From Thermodesulfovibrio sp. (lineage in GTDB: Bacteria; Nitrospirota; Thermodesulfovibrionia; Thermodesulfovibrionales; JdFR-85), in contig JALUAR010000101.1 of NCBI GenBank assembly GCA_027050975.1, forward strand, positions 767 to 18,151: 17,385 bases of DNA, given 5' to 3'. The translations under genes and the position numbers were made by a program. Positions 1 to 6,026 of the stretch are shown here, in pieces; positions within the stretch are counted from its first letter, which is position 1; each line of letters begins with the position of its first letter. The notes below the pieces were generated by a model, which saw only the letters and a list, made by a program, of their open reading frames with translations, made no database searches and was not told where the DNA came from.

Positions 1-126
1 GAGGAAGAGATGGTCTCAGGTCTTTCATTCTCACCAGTACTGAAGGATCTGAAAGCCTTTGAGAAAGAAAAGAGATATAAAACACCTTTTTACGAAAGTA
101 TTGAAAGAGAAGGAGTTCTTCTATGA
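1..126 (+). CDS. C-terminal tail of a minimal nucleotidyltransferase (MNT), partial
   Basis: The frame starting at base 1 is open and ends with TGA at 124-126, giving 41 residues that end in EREGVLL. The rest lies outside the window. The tail resembles the C-terminus of MNT-type nucleotidyltransferases, which often end in a segment like 'y-x-x-I-x-x-E-G-x-x-L'; no catalytic residues are visible here. The stop codon overlaps the start of the next gene in an ATGA, so the two are translationally coupled. The downstream HEPN protein is the usual partner of MNT proteins. In characterised MNT/HEPN modules the MNT protein is the antitoxin and adenylylates the HEPN toxin. The identification rests mostly on the partner, and the fragment alone would be too short to name. 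Confidence 0.5.
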   Translation, partial: EEEMVSGLSFSPVLKDLKAFEKEKRYKTPFYESIEREGVLL

Positions 127-536
127 CCCTTTCCAGGGAAGACAAAAAGGCATTAAGTGAGATAAGGATCAAAAAGGCATATGAGTTTCTTGATGATGCA
201 AGAGCAAATCTTAACGAGGATAGACTCAAAACCGCCATAAACAGGGCATATTATGCAGTATTAAATGCAGCAAGAGCATTGCTTATATTAGAGGGATCAA
301 ATCCCGAAACCCATGAGGGAGTTATAACCATGCTCAGTCTTAGATTTGTTAAGCCAGGGCTTTTGCCAGTGCAGTTGATAAAAAATTATAAGAGCCTTCT
401 TTCAAGAAGATCAGACATTGACTATGGTGATTTTGATATAACAACTTCTGAAGAAGCAGATGACTCAGTAAGACTTGCTGAAGAGATGATAAGTGAAATG
501 GATTCATTGCGAAAGAAGCTATTAGACGAAATATAA
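123..536 (+). CDS. HEPN domain protein (UPF0332 / COG1895 type)
   Basis: This 137-residue, probably all-helical protein has the UPF0332 HEPN layout. There is an early helix, then NRAYYAVLNAARALL at about 40-54, a T-H-E-G segment at 63-66, FVKPG near 75-79, and RRSDIDYGD at 95-103. HEPN proteins are often RNases or RNA-binding toxins paired with an MNT nucleotidyltransferase, and the gene upstream overlaps this one by four bases. The classical HEPN RNase motif is R-x4-6-H; here the matching position reads R96-SDID-Y101, with no His. This is common in the UPF0332 branch and leaves the nuclease activity uncertain. GGAG at 112-115 is a suitable ribosome site, 7 bases before the ATG. The MNT/HEPN pairing is well supported, a toxin role only inferred. 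Confidence 0.8.
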   Translation: MTLSREDKKALSEIRIKKAYEFLDDARANLNEDRLKTAINRAYYAVLNAARALLILEGSNPETHEGVITMLSLRFVKPGLLPVQLIKNYKSLLSRRSDIDYGDFDITTSEEADDSVRLAEEMISEMDSLRKKLLDEI

Positions 537-658
537 GGATCTCTTCAAAATTAGTACTCCCTGCTCTCTGTAGAGTTTATATCAATAATTTTTTACCTGA
601 CACTAATGGGGGAACATTTTGTTTAAATGATAGCAGGAATAACAACCCCACCATTTTC

Positions 659-684
659 CTCCCTCTCCTGAGGGGGAGTTTTTT
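659..684 (+). terminator. Rho-independent terminator
   Basis: CTCCCTCT (659-666) pairs with AGGGGGAG (671-678) over eight base pairs, including one T-G wobble. The loop is the tetranucleotide CCTG, and six T residues follow at 679-684. It lies about 120 bases after the HEPN stop codon and should end transcription of the MNT/HEPN pair before the sulfur operon. Confidence 0.8.
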
Positions 685-867
685 AAGGAGAATGTTTAAA
701 AGATAGTTTGAGAGGTAAACCTGTCTTTATTGAATCCGTGGTTTCAGTCTTGATCAGTGTTTAAGCCTGTTCAGATCATTACTCTCACCGAGTCCCTTCA
801 GGGGAGGAGATAAGTAATGTTCAGGCCAGGTTAAAAATTGAGGGAACTTTTGATAGGAATTTTTGAG

Positions 868-896
868 TTGACAAAAGGATTAAAATATGCTAATAT
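868..896 (+). promoter_or_regulatory. Sigma-70-type promoter of the arsR-dsr operon
   Basis: TTGACA at 868-873 is a perfect -35 box. A 17-base spacer (874-890) leads to TAATAT at 891-896, one mismatch from TATAAT. The expected start of transcription, about 903, is only some six bases before the arsR ATG at 909. The transcript is therefore nearly leaderless and no ribosome site precedes the ATG. Confidence 0.85.
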
Positions 897-904
897 TCGA
901 ATAT
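893..904. promoter_or_regulatory. Palindromic operator overlapping the -10 box
   Basis: ATATTCGAATAT is a perfect 12-base palindrome that covers most of the -10 box and the expected transcription start. Its position and AT-rich dyad form fit the binding site of an ArsR/SmtB-family repressor, which usually represses its own operon by blocking RNA polymerase. The adjacent gene encodes such a protein, so autoregulation is the likely role. Binding itself is inferred. Confidence 0.65.
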
Positions 905-908
905 AAAT

Positions 909-1250
909 ATGCGTCCCATTGGAAAACAGGCAGAATTATTAAAGGTAATCGGTCATCCCGTGAGGATAAGGATTCTTGCCGAACTCACAAAGGGTGTAAA
1001 ATGTGTCAGTGATTTCGAGGAGTTTCTTGAGATCAGCCAGCCGAACATCTCACAGCATCTTACCCTGTTGAGGAATCACGGATTAATTGACTATTACATG
1101 GATGGAAGGCTCAGGTGTTACTATTTACTTGACCCTATCGTGCCAGACCTGCTTGAGGTTCTCAGCAGGGATTACGAGGAGTCCCTGCCTGCCCCTGCAT
1201 GTTGTCCTGTAACAAAAAAGGGAAAGTATCCTGGCAAGAGGAGACATTAA
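909..1250 (+). CDS. ArsR/SmtB-family transcriptional regulator, probable sulfur or thiol sensor
   Basis: A 113-residue winged-helix regulator. The segment LKVIGHPVRIRILAEL (about 11-26) is the family's dimer/first helix region. ISQPNISQHLTLLRNHGLI (about 42-60) is the helix-turn-helix, and YYMDGRLRCYYLL (62-74) the wing. Cysteines lie at 32, 70, 98 and 99. C32, next to the recognition region, and the C-terminal CC pair (98-99) resemble in broad placement the two cysteines used by SqrR/BigR-type persulfide sensors, though a metal or metalloid sensor is possible. The genes that follow handle sulfane sulfur, so a persulfide or sulfide signal is my preferred inference. The start is fixed: an in-frame TAA at 891-893 is upstream, no other Met lies near, and the mRNA appears almost leaderless. 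Confidence 0.85.
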   Translation: MRPIGKQAELLKVIGHPVRIRILAELTKGVKCVSDFEEFLEISQPNISQHLTLLRNHGLIDYYMDGRLRCYYLLDPIVPDLLEVLSRDYEESLPAPACCPVTKKGKYPGKRRH

Positions 1251-1260
1251 TAACAACAAG

Positions 1261-1280
1261 AATCGTTTATTTAAACGATT
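1261..1280 (+). promoter_or_regulatory. Inverted repeat between the arsR and dsrE-like genes
   Basis: AATCGTTT (1261-1268) pairs perfectly with AAACGATT (1273-1280) around an ATTT loop. The following TATTTTAATT is T-rich but interrupted, so this could be a weak attenuator, a processing or stabilising hairpin, or a second operator. It ends just 11 bases before the GGAGG ribosome site of the dsrE-like gene (1292-1296), so it may also set the ratio of regulator to enzyme mRNA. Confidence 0.55.
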
Positions 1281-1301
1281 TATTTTAATTCGGAGGATGC
1301 C

Positions 1302-1652
1302 ATGGCAAAAACATTTACAATCTTTCTAACCACCGCACCTTACAACAGCGAAAACACCCTGACAGCAGTCAGAATCTCCGAACATGCCCTTTCAAAAGGT
1401 CACAATGTGAATCTCATAGCCTCAGGTGACGGAGTTTACTGTTTCCTCAAAGGACAGAAGGCAAAGGGTCTTCCCCATGCCGGAGACCTCTTTGTAGAGC
1501 TTATTAAAAAGGGACTAAAGGTCTATCTGTGAGGAGGGTGCCTGAACTATCGCCGTGCTGCGAAGGATGATTATCTTGAAGGAACAGAGATGGGCTCACT
1601 GAAGGGTCTTTTTCAGACCATGAAGACAACGGATGTCTGGATTAATCTTTAG
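1302..1652 (+). CDS. dsrE: DsrE/TusD-like sulfurtransferase, probable selenoprotein (TGA at 1530-1532 read as Sec)
   Basis: The gene has a GGAGG site at 1292-1296 and an ATG at 1302. Read conventionally it stops at TGA 1530 after 76 residues, but the frame stays open to TAG at 1650-1652. The full product has 116 residues, the same length as the DsrF-like neighbour. N-terminal features are those of DsrE proteins: FTIFLTTAPY at 5-14, alternating helix and strand, and the GDGVYCFLKG loop at 42-51 with C47. The TGA is residue 77 in G-L-K-V-Y-L-U-G-G-C, followed by L-N-Y-R-R. DsrE/TusD proteins have their persulfide-accepting cysteine at this point, about residue 78. After it come a GTEMGSLKGLF helix and the final strand TDVWINL. 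A selenocysteine reading thus restores both the fold and the active site. DsrE-like proteins are, as I recall, a known bacterial selenoprotein family. Alternatives are a nonsense mutation or sequence error, unlikely given the placement. Confidence 0.87.
1530..1566 (+). promoter_or_regulatory. Sec TGA codon and candidate bacterial SECIS stem-loop
   Basis: TGA at 1530-1532 is followed by a possible short hairpin. TCGC (1550-1553) pairs with GCGA (1560-1563) around the six-base loop CGTGCT, whose second base is G. The loop begins about 21 bases after the TGA, within the spacing usual for bacterial SECIS elements, which need a short upper stem and a G at the first or second loop position. CCT (1541-1543) could pair with AGG (1564-1566) across a left-hand bulge to lengthen the stem. 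The lower stem is weak, and I folded this by eye only. Confidence 0.5.
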
Positions 1653-1693
1653 TCTTGCCAGTCATCCCTGAGATACCTTGAAAGGAGGAAAGA

Positions 1694-2044
1694 ATGAAGC
1701 TTGCTGTGATTTTGACAAAACCCCCATACGGTGATATACAGGCAGCCGAGGCTGTCAGGCATGCCATGGGTGCACTAAGTGAGGATATTGAGGTGACTCT
1801 GGTGCTTGTTGATGATGGAGTATTTCTTACAAAAAAAGGGCAGGATGTTGGTAATTCCGGTTATACGGATCTGGCAGAGGCAGTAACCGATCTGATGGAT
1901 ATGGGTTGTGATGTCCTTGTGGAGAAGGTTTCGCTGAGAGAGGTCGGGCTTGACACGGATGACATTCTTGATAATATCAAAGTGGTTAATGGTTACGAGA
2001 TATCGGAGACAGTTAAAGAGGCCGATAAAACAATGATATTTTAG
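1694..2044 (+). CDS. dsrF: DsrF/TusC-like sulfur relay protein
   Basis: A 116-residue DsrE-superfamily protein. It starts MKLAVILTKPPYGD, a first strand and nucleotide-like loop typical of DsrF/TusC. VLVDDGVFLTKKGQD follows at about 37-51, and the final strand ADKTMIF ends the fold. In the dsrE-like gene the redox Sec follows the strand K-V-Y-L; the matching position here (D-V-L-V-E) holds a glutamate, so this subunit probably does not carry sulfur there. C72 is the only cysteine. In characterised DsrEFH and TusBCD complexes, DsrF/TusC is a structural partner in a heterohexamer, and I infer the same here. AGGAGG lies just upstream, and the gene sits 41 bases after the dsrE-like stop. Confidence 0.78.
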   Translation: MKLAVILTKPPYGDIQAAEAVRHAMGALSEDIEVTLVLVDDGVFLTKKGQDVGNSGYTDLAEAVTDLMDMGCDVLVEKVSLREVGLDTDDILDNIKVVNGYEISETVKEADKTMIF

Positions 2045-2053
2045 GAGGTAACA

Positions 2054-2329
2054 ATGCTTGTTCTTATAAAGAACAGTCCTGAAACAAAAGAGGGAAAGAG
2101 GGGCCTGAAGATTGCAAGAGATGCATCAGCAGACATCGTGCTTTTGCAAAACGGTGTATATTTCGCTGTTAACGAAATGCTGGACGGATTCTGCGGCACT
2201 GCCTATGCAGTTGAGGAGGATTTGAAGATGAGAGGCCTTGATGACATAAAACGCGGAATCAAGGTTATAGACTGGGGACAGCTTGTGGATATGATGGCTC
2301 AAGAGGACAAGGTTATAGGTATGTTTTAA
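2054..2329 (+). CDS. dsrH: DsrH/TusB-like sulfur relay protein
   Basis: A 91-residue protein that starts MLVLIKNSPETKEGKRGLKIA, the short N-terminal strand and helix of the DsrH/TusB family, followed by DIVLLQNGVYFAVN (about 27-40). The length fits DsrH/TusB (about 95-100 residues). DsrH of Allochromatium has a reactive cysteine near residue 20; none is present at that place here, and the only cysteine is C47. This suggests that the selenocysteine of the DsrE-like subunit is the main or only sulfur-carrying site of the complex. AGGAGGT precedes the ATG, and only nine bases separate it from the DsrF-like gene, so the three genes are surely co-transcribed. Confidence 0.75.
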   Translation: MLVLIKNSPETKEGKRGLKIARDASADIVLLQNGVYFAVNEMLDGFCGTAYAVEEDLKMRGLDDIKRGIKVIDWGQLVDMMAQEDKVIGMF

Positions 2330-2350
2330 AAAATTCTTGGGGAGGTAACG

Positions 2351-3541
2351 ATGTCTGCAAAAATACTGATCCTTGGCGGTTCCTTCGGTGGGCTGACCAC
2401 AGCCTTTGAGCTGAAAAGGACCCTTGGCAAAGATGCCGAAATTACCGTTGTCTCTGATCTGGACAGATTTATATTCATTCCTTCTCTGCCATGGGTGGCA
2501 ATGGGCTGGAGGAGACCGGAGGAAATCTCCCTCTATCTTGAGAAAATCCTGGAACCTAAGGGGATAGAGTTTATTCATGAAGAAGCAAAGGGGGTTGACG
2601 CTGATTCATCAAAGGTTCATACCCTCTCAAGAGAACTTGATTATGACTATCTTGTTATTGCTACAGGCCCTGCACTGGTCTTCTCGGCTGTTCCCGGACT
2701 TGGTCCAGAGGAAGGTTATACAGAGTGTATATTCACCCTGGAGCAGGCCCTGAGATGCAATGAGGCATGGAGGAGGTTTCTTGAGGATCCGGGCCCTGTG
2801 GTTATAGGTTCTGTTCAAGGTGTAAGCTGTTTCGGTCCACCTTATGAGTATGCCTTTGAGATAGATGCCGAACTCAGAAAACGAAAGATCCGTCATAAGG
2901 TCCCAATTACCTTTGTCACCTCAGAACCATATATAGGTCACTTCGGTATGGGAGGGCTTGCCAATTCAAAGAGGATCATGGAGGATTCCTTTGCCGAAAG
3001 AGAGATTCAGGTGATTGCAAATATGGCTGTGGAGGAGTTTACTCCCGGTGAGGTGAGGCTTAAGGATGGTACTAAACTGCCATTCAAACTGGCAATGTTT
3101 GCTCCACCAATGTCAGGTGTGCAGGCTGTCTTTCATCTTGGCAATCCCAAGGGTTTTATACCTGTGGATGAGCATTACAGACACAAAGATTACAAAAATA
3201 TCTTTTCTGTCGGAGTAGCCGTTGCCATGGCTCCTCCAGAGCAGACTCCCATACCAACGGGACTGCCTAAAACAGGATACATGACTGTAAAAATGGCAAA
3301 ACATGCGGCAAAGATGCTTGTTTCAGATATTACCGGAAAGGAACCACCTGATGTTGAATCGCTTGATGCAATATGTCTGATGGATATGGGTGATACAGCT
3401 GCAATGATGAAGGCCGACCCGGTGCTTCCACCCAGACAGGAGGCGGAACTTAAGGCAGGTATTCAGTACAAATGGCTCAAAACTGCCTTTGAGAAATACT
3501 TCCTCTGGAAGATAAAGAGAGGACTCACTCAGCTACCATAA
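2351..3541 (+). CDS. sqr: Sulfide:quinone oxidoreductase-like flavoprotein
   Basis: A 396-residue FAD-dependent disulfide oxidoreductase. SQR oxidises sulfide to sulfane sulfur (polysulfide or persulfide) and passes electrons through FAD to membrane quinones. The N-terminus has the FAD-binding G-G-S-F-G-G (9-14), and YLVIATGP (100-107) is the second dinucleotide-fold signature. SVQGVSCFGPPYEYAFE (154-170) is the SQR hallmark with C160. C126 (TECIF) and C342 (AICLMDMG) lie where the three redox cysteines of SQR are found (C128, C160, C356 of Acidithiobacillus ferrooxidans). The NIFSVGVA segment (283-290) matches the conserved flavin site near the C-terminus, and the final KWLKTAFEKYFLWKIKRG (374-391) looks like an amphipathic membrane-binding helix. 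GGGAGGT precedes the ATG. It follows the DsrEFH-like genes directly, so its product may be handed to them. Confidence 0.88.
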   Translation: MSAKILILGGSFGGLTTAFELKRTLGKDAEITVVSDLDRFIFIPSLPWVAMGWRRPEEISLYLEKILEPKGIEFIHEEAKGVDADSSKVHTLSRELDYDYLVIATGPALVFSAVPGLGPEEGYTECIFTLEQALRCNEAWRRFLEDPGPVVIGSVQGVSCFGPPYEYAFEIDAELRKRKIRHKVPITFVTSEPYIGHFGMGGLANSKRIMEDSFAEREIQVIANMAVEEFTPGEVRLKDGTKLPFKLAMFAPPMSGVQAVFHLGNPKGFIPVDEHYRHKDYKNIFSVGVAVAMAPPEQTPIPTGLPKTGYMTVKMAKHAAKMLVSDITGKEPPDVESLDAICLMDMGDTAAMMKADPVLPPRQEAELKAGIQYKWLKTAFEKYFLWKIKRGLTQLP

Positions 3542-3552
3542 ATGGAGGAACA

Positions 3553-5817
3553 ATGATCATTGAGTTTTCACTGAAGCGTCCAAGAACTGTTATTTTCATC
3601 ACCCTGATCATAACAATCATATTTGCCTCTCAGTTTCCAAAGGTCAGGATTGATACTGACCCGGAAAACATGCTCTCTCCTGATGAGCCTGTGAGGGTAT
3701 TTCATAACCAGGTGAAGAAGGAGTTCGGAATCAATGAAATGATTGTCCTTGGCATCGTCAGGGATGACGGGATCTTTAATCCCGATACCCTCAAAAAGAT
3801 CTCCGAGATTACCGATAGAGTAAAAAGAATAAAGGGCGTTGTGGCTGACGATATAGTTAGCCTTTCAGCCACAAACAATGTGATTGCCAGAGATGGAACC
3901 CTTATAGTAAGACCGCCTCTACAAAGGATTCCCCAGGGACCCGAAGATGTAGAGAGACTTAAAAGAGAGGTTCTTGACAATCCCCTGTTCAGGGACAGGC
4001 TTGTATCCTCGGACGGTAAGGGTGCTGCCATCTACATACCTATAGTAAGCAAAGAGATAGCCCATGAGGTGGGAGAGGAGATTCGAAGGATTTACTCCTC
4101 TATGAAAGGGCCGGAAAGATACTACATGGCAGGCCTGCCACTGGCAGAGGACACCTTTGGTGCCGAGATGTTTAAACAGATGGCCATTGTTGCCCCCCTT
4201 GCCGGAGGACTTCTTATGATTCTGCTGTGGTTCATGTTCAGAAGGCTTACCCTTGTTCTGCCGGCAATGGTTGTGGCAATGCTCTCAGTCCTGTGGACAA
4301 TGGGGGCCATGATAGGTATGGGTTTTACAGTTCACATAATGTCCTCCATGATCCCTGTCTTCTTAATGCCCATAGCTGTGTGCGACAGTGTCCATGTGTT
4401 AAGTGACTTCTATGAGAAATACCCCCGGCTGAAGGACAAGGCCAGGGTGCTCAGAGAGGTATTCGGGGAGCTTTTCAAACCCATGCTTTATACATCCCTT
4501 ACCACTGCCGTTGGCTTTGCCAATCTTGCATGGGCAAAGATCCCTCCTGTGAGAGTATTTGGTCTTTTTGTGGCCCTTGGTGTCATGTTTGCATGGCTTC
4601 TCACCATTACCCTTGTACCTGCCTCTCTGATGCTGATTAACCCCCGCCGGCTTGAAGAGATTAAAGGTAGAAACGAAAAAAGCAGGCTCCTCTCTGCCTT
4701 TACCAGACTGTCAGTGAAAAGGAGCAGACTGGTTGTAACCACGGGAGTGCTGCTTCTTGCAGTGGCTATATATGGGGTTACCACTTTAAGGGTAAATGAC
4801 AATCCCGTGAAGTGGTTCAAGAAGGACCATCCCATCAGGGTGGCTGACACTGTTTTGAACAGGATAATAGGCGGAACATATATCTCATACCTTATTTTTG
4901 AAGGCAAGGATGCTGATTCAATAAAAGAGCCCCAGGTTGTGAAATATATTGAGGCTTTACAGAAATACTTAGCGGAGCATCACTTAGTAGGCAAGACCAC
5001 CTCCGTGGCTGATGTGATAAAAAGGATAAACTATGTGCTTCATGACGAGGATAAGGAATTCAATAAGATACCTGACAGGAAGGAGACCATCGGACAGTAT
5101 CTCTTTCTTCTTCTCATGTCAAGCAAACCGGATGAGCTGGACAATCTTGTGGATTATGATTTCCGTAAGGCCAATGTATGGGTACAGCTACGCTCGGGCG
5201 ACAACAGGGATATGACTGCTGTAGTGGAATCTGTCAGCAAATATATTAAAGAAAACCCTCTGCCAGAAGGGGTTAAGATTCAATGGTCCGGCCTTCCGTA
5301 TCTAAATATCGTGTGGCAGAAACTGATGGTTAAAGGTATGCTTAAGGCCACAGTAGGCTCCTACTGGGTTGTATTCATACTGCTTTTAATACAGTTCAGG
5401 TCCTTCTGGTGGGCCATTATTTCCATGCTACCCCTTACATTTTCCATTGTCTTCAGTTACGGAATAATCGGCTTTGCTGGCAAGGACTATGACATGCCCA
5501 TAGCTGTCTGCTCCACCCTCACCCTGGGGCTCGGAATCGATTTCGCAATCCATTTCTGTCAGCGTTTCAGACAGAGATACCTCAAAACAGGAAGTTACAG
5601 AGACTCACTTCTATGGACCACAGAGGGAGAACCCACTATTGCTATTGCAAGAAACGCCATAGTAGTGGGTCTGGGTTTTCTTCCCCTTGTCCTGGCAACC
5701 CTTACTCCGTATATAACAGTAGGGCTGTTTTTCGGCTCCTTGGCCCTTTTTGCAGGGCTGACAACAATATTCTACCTGCCTTCACTTGTGGAGATATTCA
5801 AGGGAAGACTGGCATGA
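3553..5817 (+). CDS. RND-superfamily transporter (MMPL / HAE3-like)
   Basis: A 754-residue inner-membrane protein with the duplicated RND plan. TM1 (about 12-28) is followed by a periplasmic domain (29-205), TM2-6 (about 208-362), TM7 (about 393-411), a second periplasmic domain (412-590) and TM8-12 (about 598-745). CDSVHVLSDFYEKY (277-290) and LGIDFAIHFCQRF (660-672) are the matching TM4 and TM10 signatures of MMPL/HAE3 proteins, which move lipids or other hydrophobic molecules using the proton gradient. The gene starts 11 bases after sqr with a GGAGGA site, so it is probably on the same mRNA. It has no membrane-fusion protein partner. The LolA-like and barrel genes downstream more likely form its periplasmic and outer-membrane partners. 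Its substrate cannot be read from the sequence. Confidence 0.85.
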   Translation: MIIEFSLKRPRTVIFITLIITIIFASQFPKVRIDTDPENMLSPDEPVRVFHNQVKKEFGINEMIVLGIVRDDGIFNPDTLKKISEITDRVKRIKGVVADDIVSLSATNNVIARDGTLIVRPPLQRIPQGPEDVERLKREVLDNPLFRDRLVSSDGKGAAIYIPIVSKEIAHEVGEEIRRIYSSMKGPERYYMAGLPLAEDTFGAEMFKQMAIVAPLAGGLLMILLWFMFRRLTLVLPAMVVAMLSVLWTMGAMIGMGFTVHIMSSMIPVFLMPIAVCDSVHVLSDFYEKYPRLKDKARVLREVFGELFKPMLYTSLTTAVGFANLAWAKIPPVRVFGLFVALGVMFAWLLTITLVPASLMLINPRRLEEIKGRNEKSRLLSAFTRLSVKRSRLVVTTGVLLLAVAIYGVTTLRVNDNPVKWFKKDHPIRVADTVLNRIIGGTYISYLIFEGKDADSIKEPQVVKYIEALQKYLAEHHLVGKTTSVADVIKRINYVLHDEDKEFNKIPDRKETIGQYLFLLLMSSKPDELDNLVDYDFRKANVWVQLRSGDNRDMTAVVESVSKYIKENPLPEGVKIQWSGLPYLNIVWQKLMVKGMLKATVGSYWVVFILLLIQFRSFWWAIISMLPLTFSIVFSYGIIGFAGKDYDMPIAVCSTLTLGLGIDFAIHFCQRFRQRYLKTGSYRDSLLWTTEGEPTIAIARNAIVVGLGFLPLVLATLTPYITVGLFFGSLALFAGLTTIFYLPSLVEIFKGRLA

Positions 5818-5835
5818 AGTATAAACAATGATTGA

Positions 5836-5972
5836 AGGAGAGGTATGATAGAGTCTGAACGGATTTGAATTTTGCATAAGATTTGCCGTGGAAGGCAAAT
5901 AGCAAAATTCCCTCGGAGCCAGCCATGGATGGCTGGCGAGAATGACGTGTAAGACTCTATCATACCTCTCCT
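5836..5972. repeat. Structured MITE-like repeat, copy 1, with perfect 21-bp terminal inverted repeats
   Basis: The 21 bases at 5836-5856 are exactly reverse-complementary to those at 5952-5972. Inside are two more hairpins. GAATTTTGC (5867-5875) and ATTTGCC (5881-5887) pair with GGCAAAT (5894-5900) and GCAAAATTC (5902-5910). CCAGCCA (5919-5925) pairs with TGGCTGG (5930-5936), extended by CTCG and CGAG. No protein is encoded. The size, termini and second copy at 8128 suggest a non-autonomous mobile element or a REP-like dispersed repeat. It lies between the RND and LolA-like genes, where its RNA form could fold and change expression of the downstream pair. I could not identify flanking target-site duplications. 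Confidence 0.8.
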
Positions 5973-6026
5973 AATAAGTTTTATCACTGGTTTCATGCAG
6001 ATAAAGAACCGCTTTTGGAGGTTGTT

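Larger units (their letters stand above)
537..908. other. Intergenic region between the MNT/HEPN pair and the sulfur operon
   Basis: These 372 bases contain no convincing gene on either strand. They hold a strong intrinsic terminator at 659-684 and the promoter-operator of the arsR-type gene at 868-904. The stretch between (685-860) has short imperfect inverted repeats (for example TGATC and GATCA about 20 bases apart) but nothing I can assign. Confidence 0.6.

Noticed and set aside
685..860. Possible degraded gene or second promoter in the intergenic region
   Set aside because: No frame of useful length and no recognisable protein segment; the short inverted repeats are within chance expectation.
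1302..1532. A 76-residue truncated DsrE pseudogene
   Set aside because: The rest of the DsrE domain follows in the same frame with no indel, the TGA is exactly at the active-site position, and downstream genes are intact. A Sec reading explains all this better than decay.
6015..6026. TTG start for the LolA-like gene
   Set aside because: The TTG overlaps the GGAGG ribosome site that serves the ATG at 6027.
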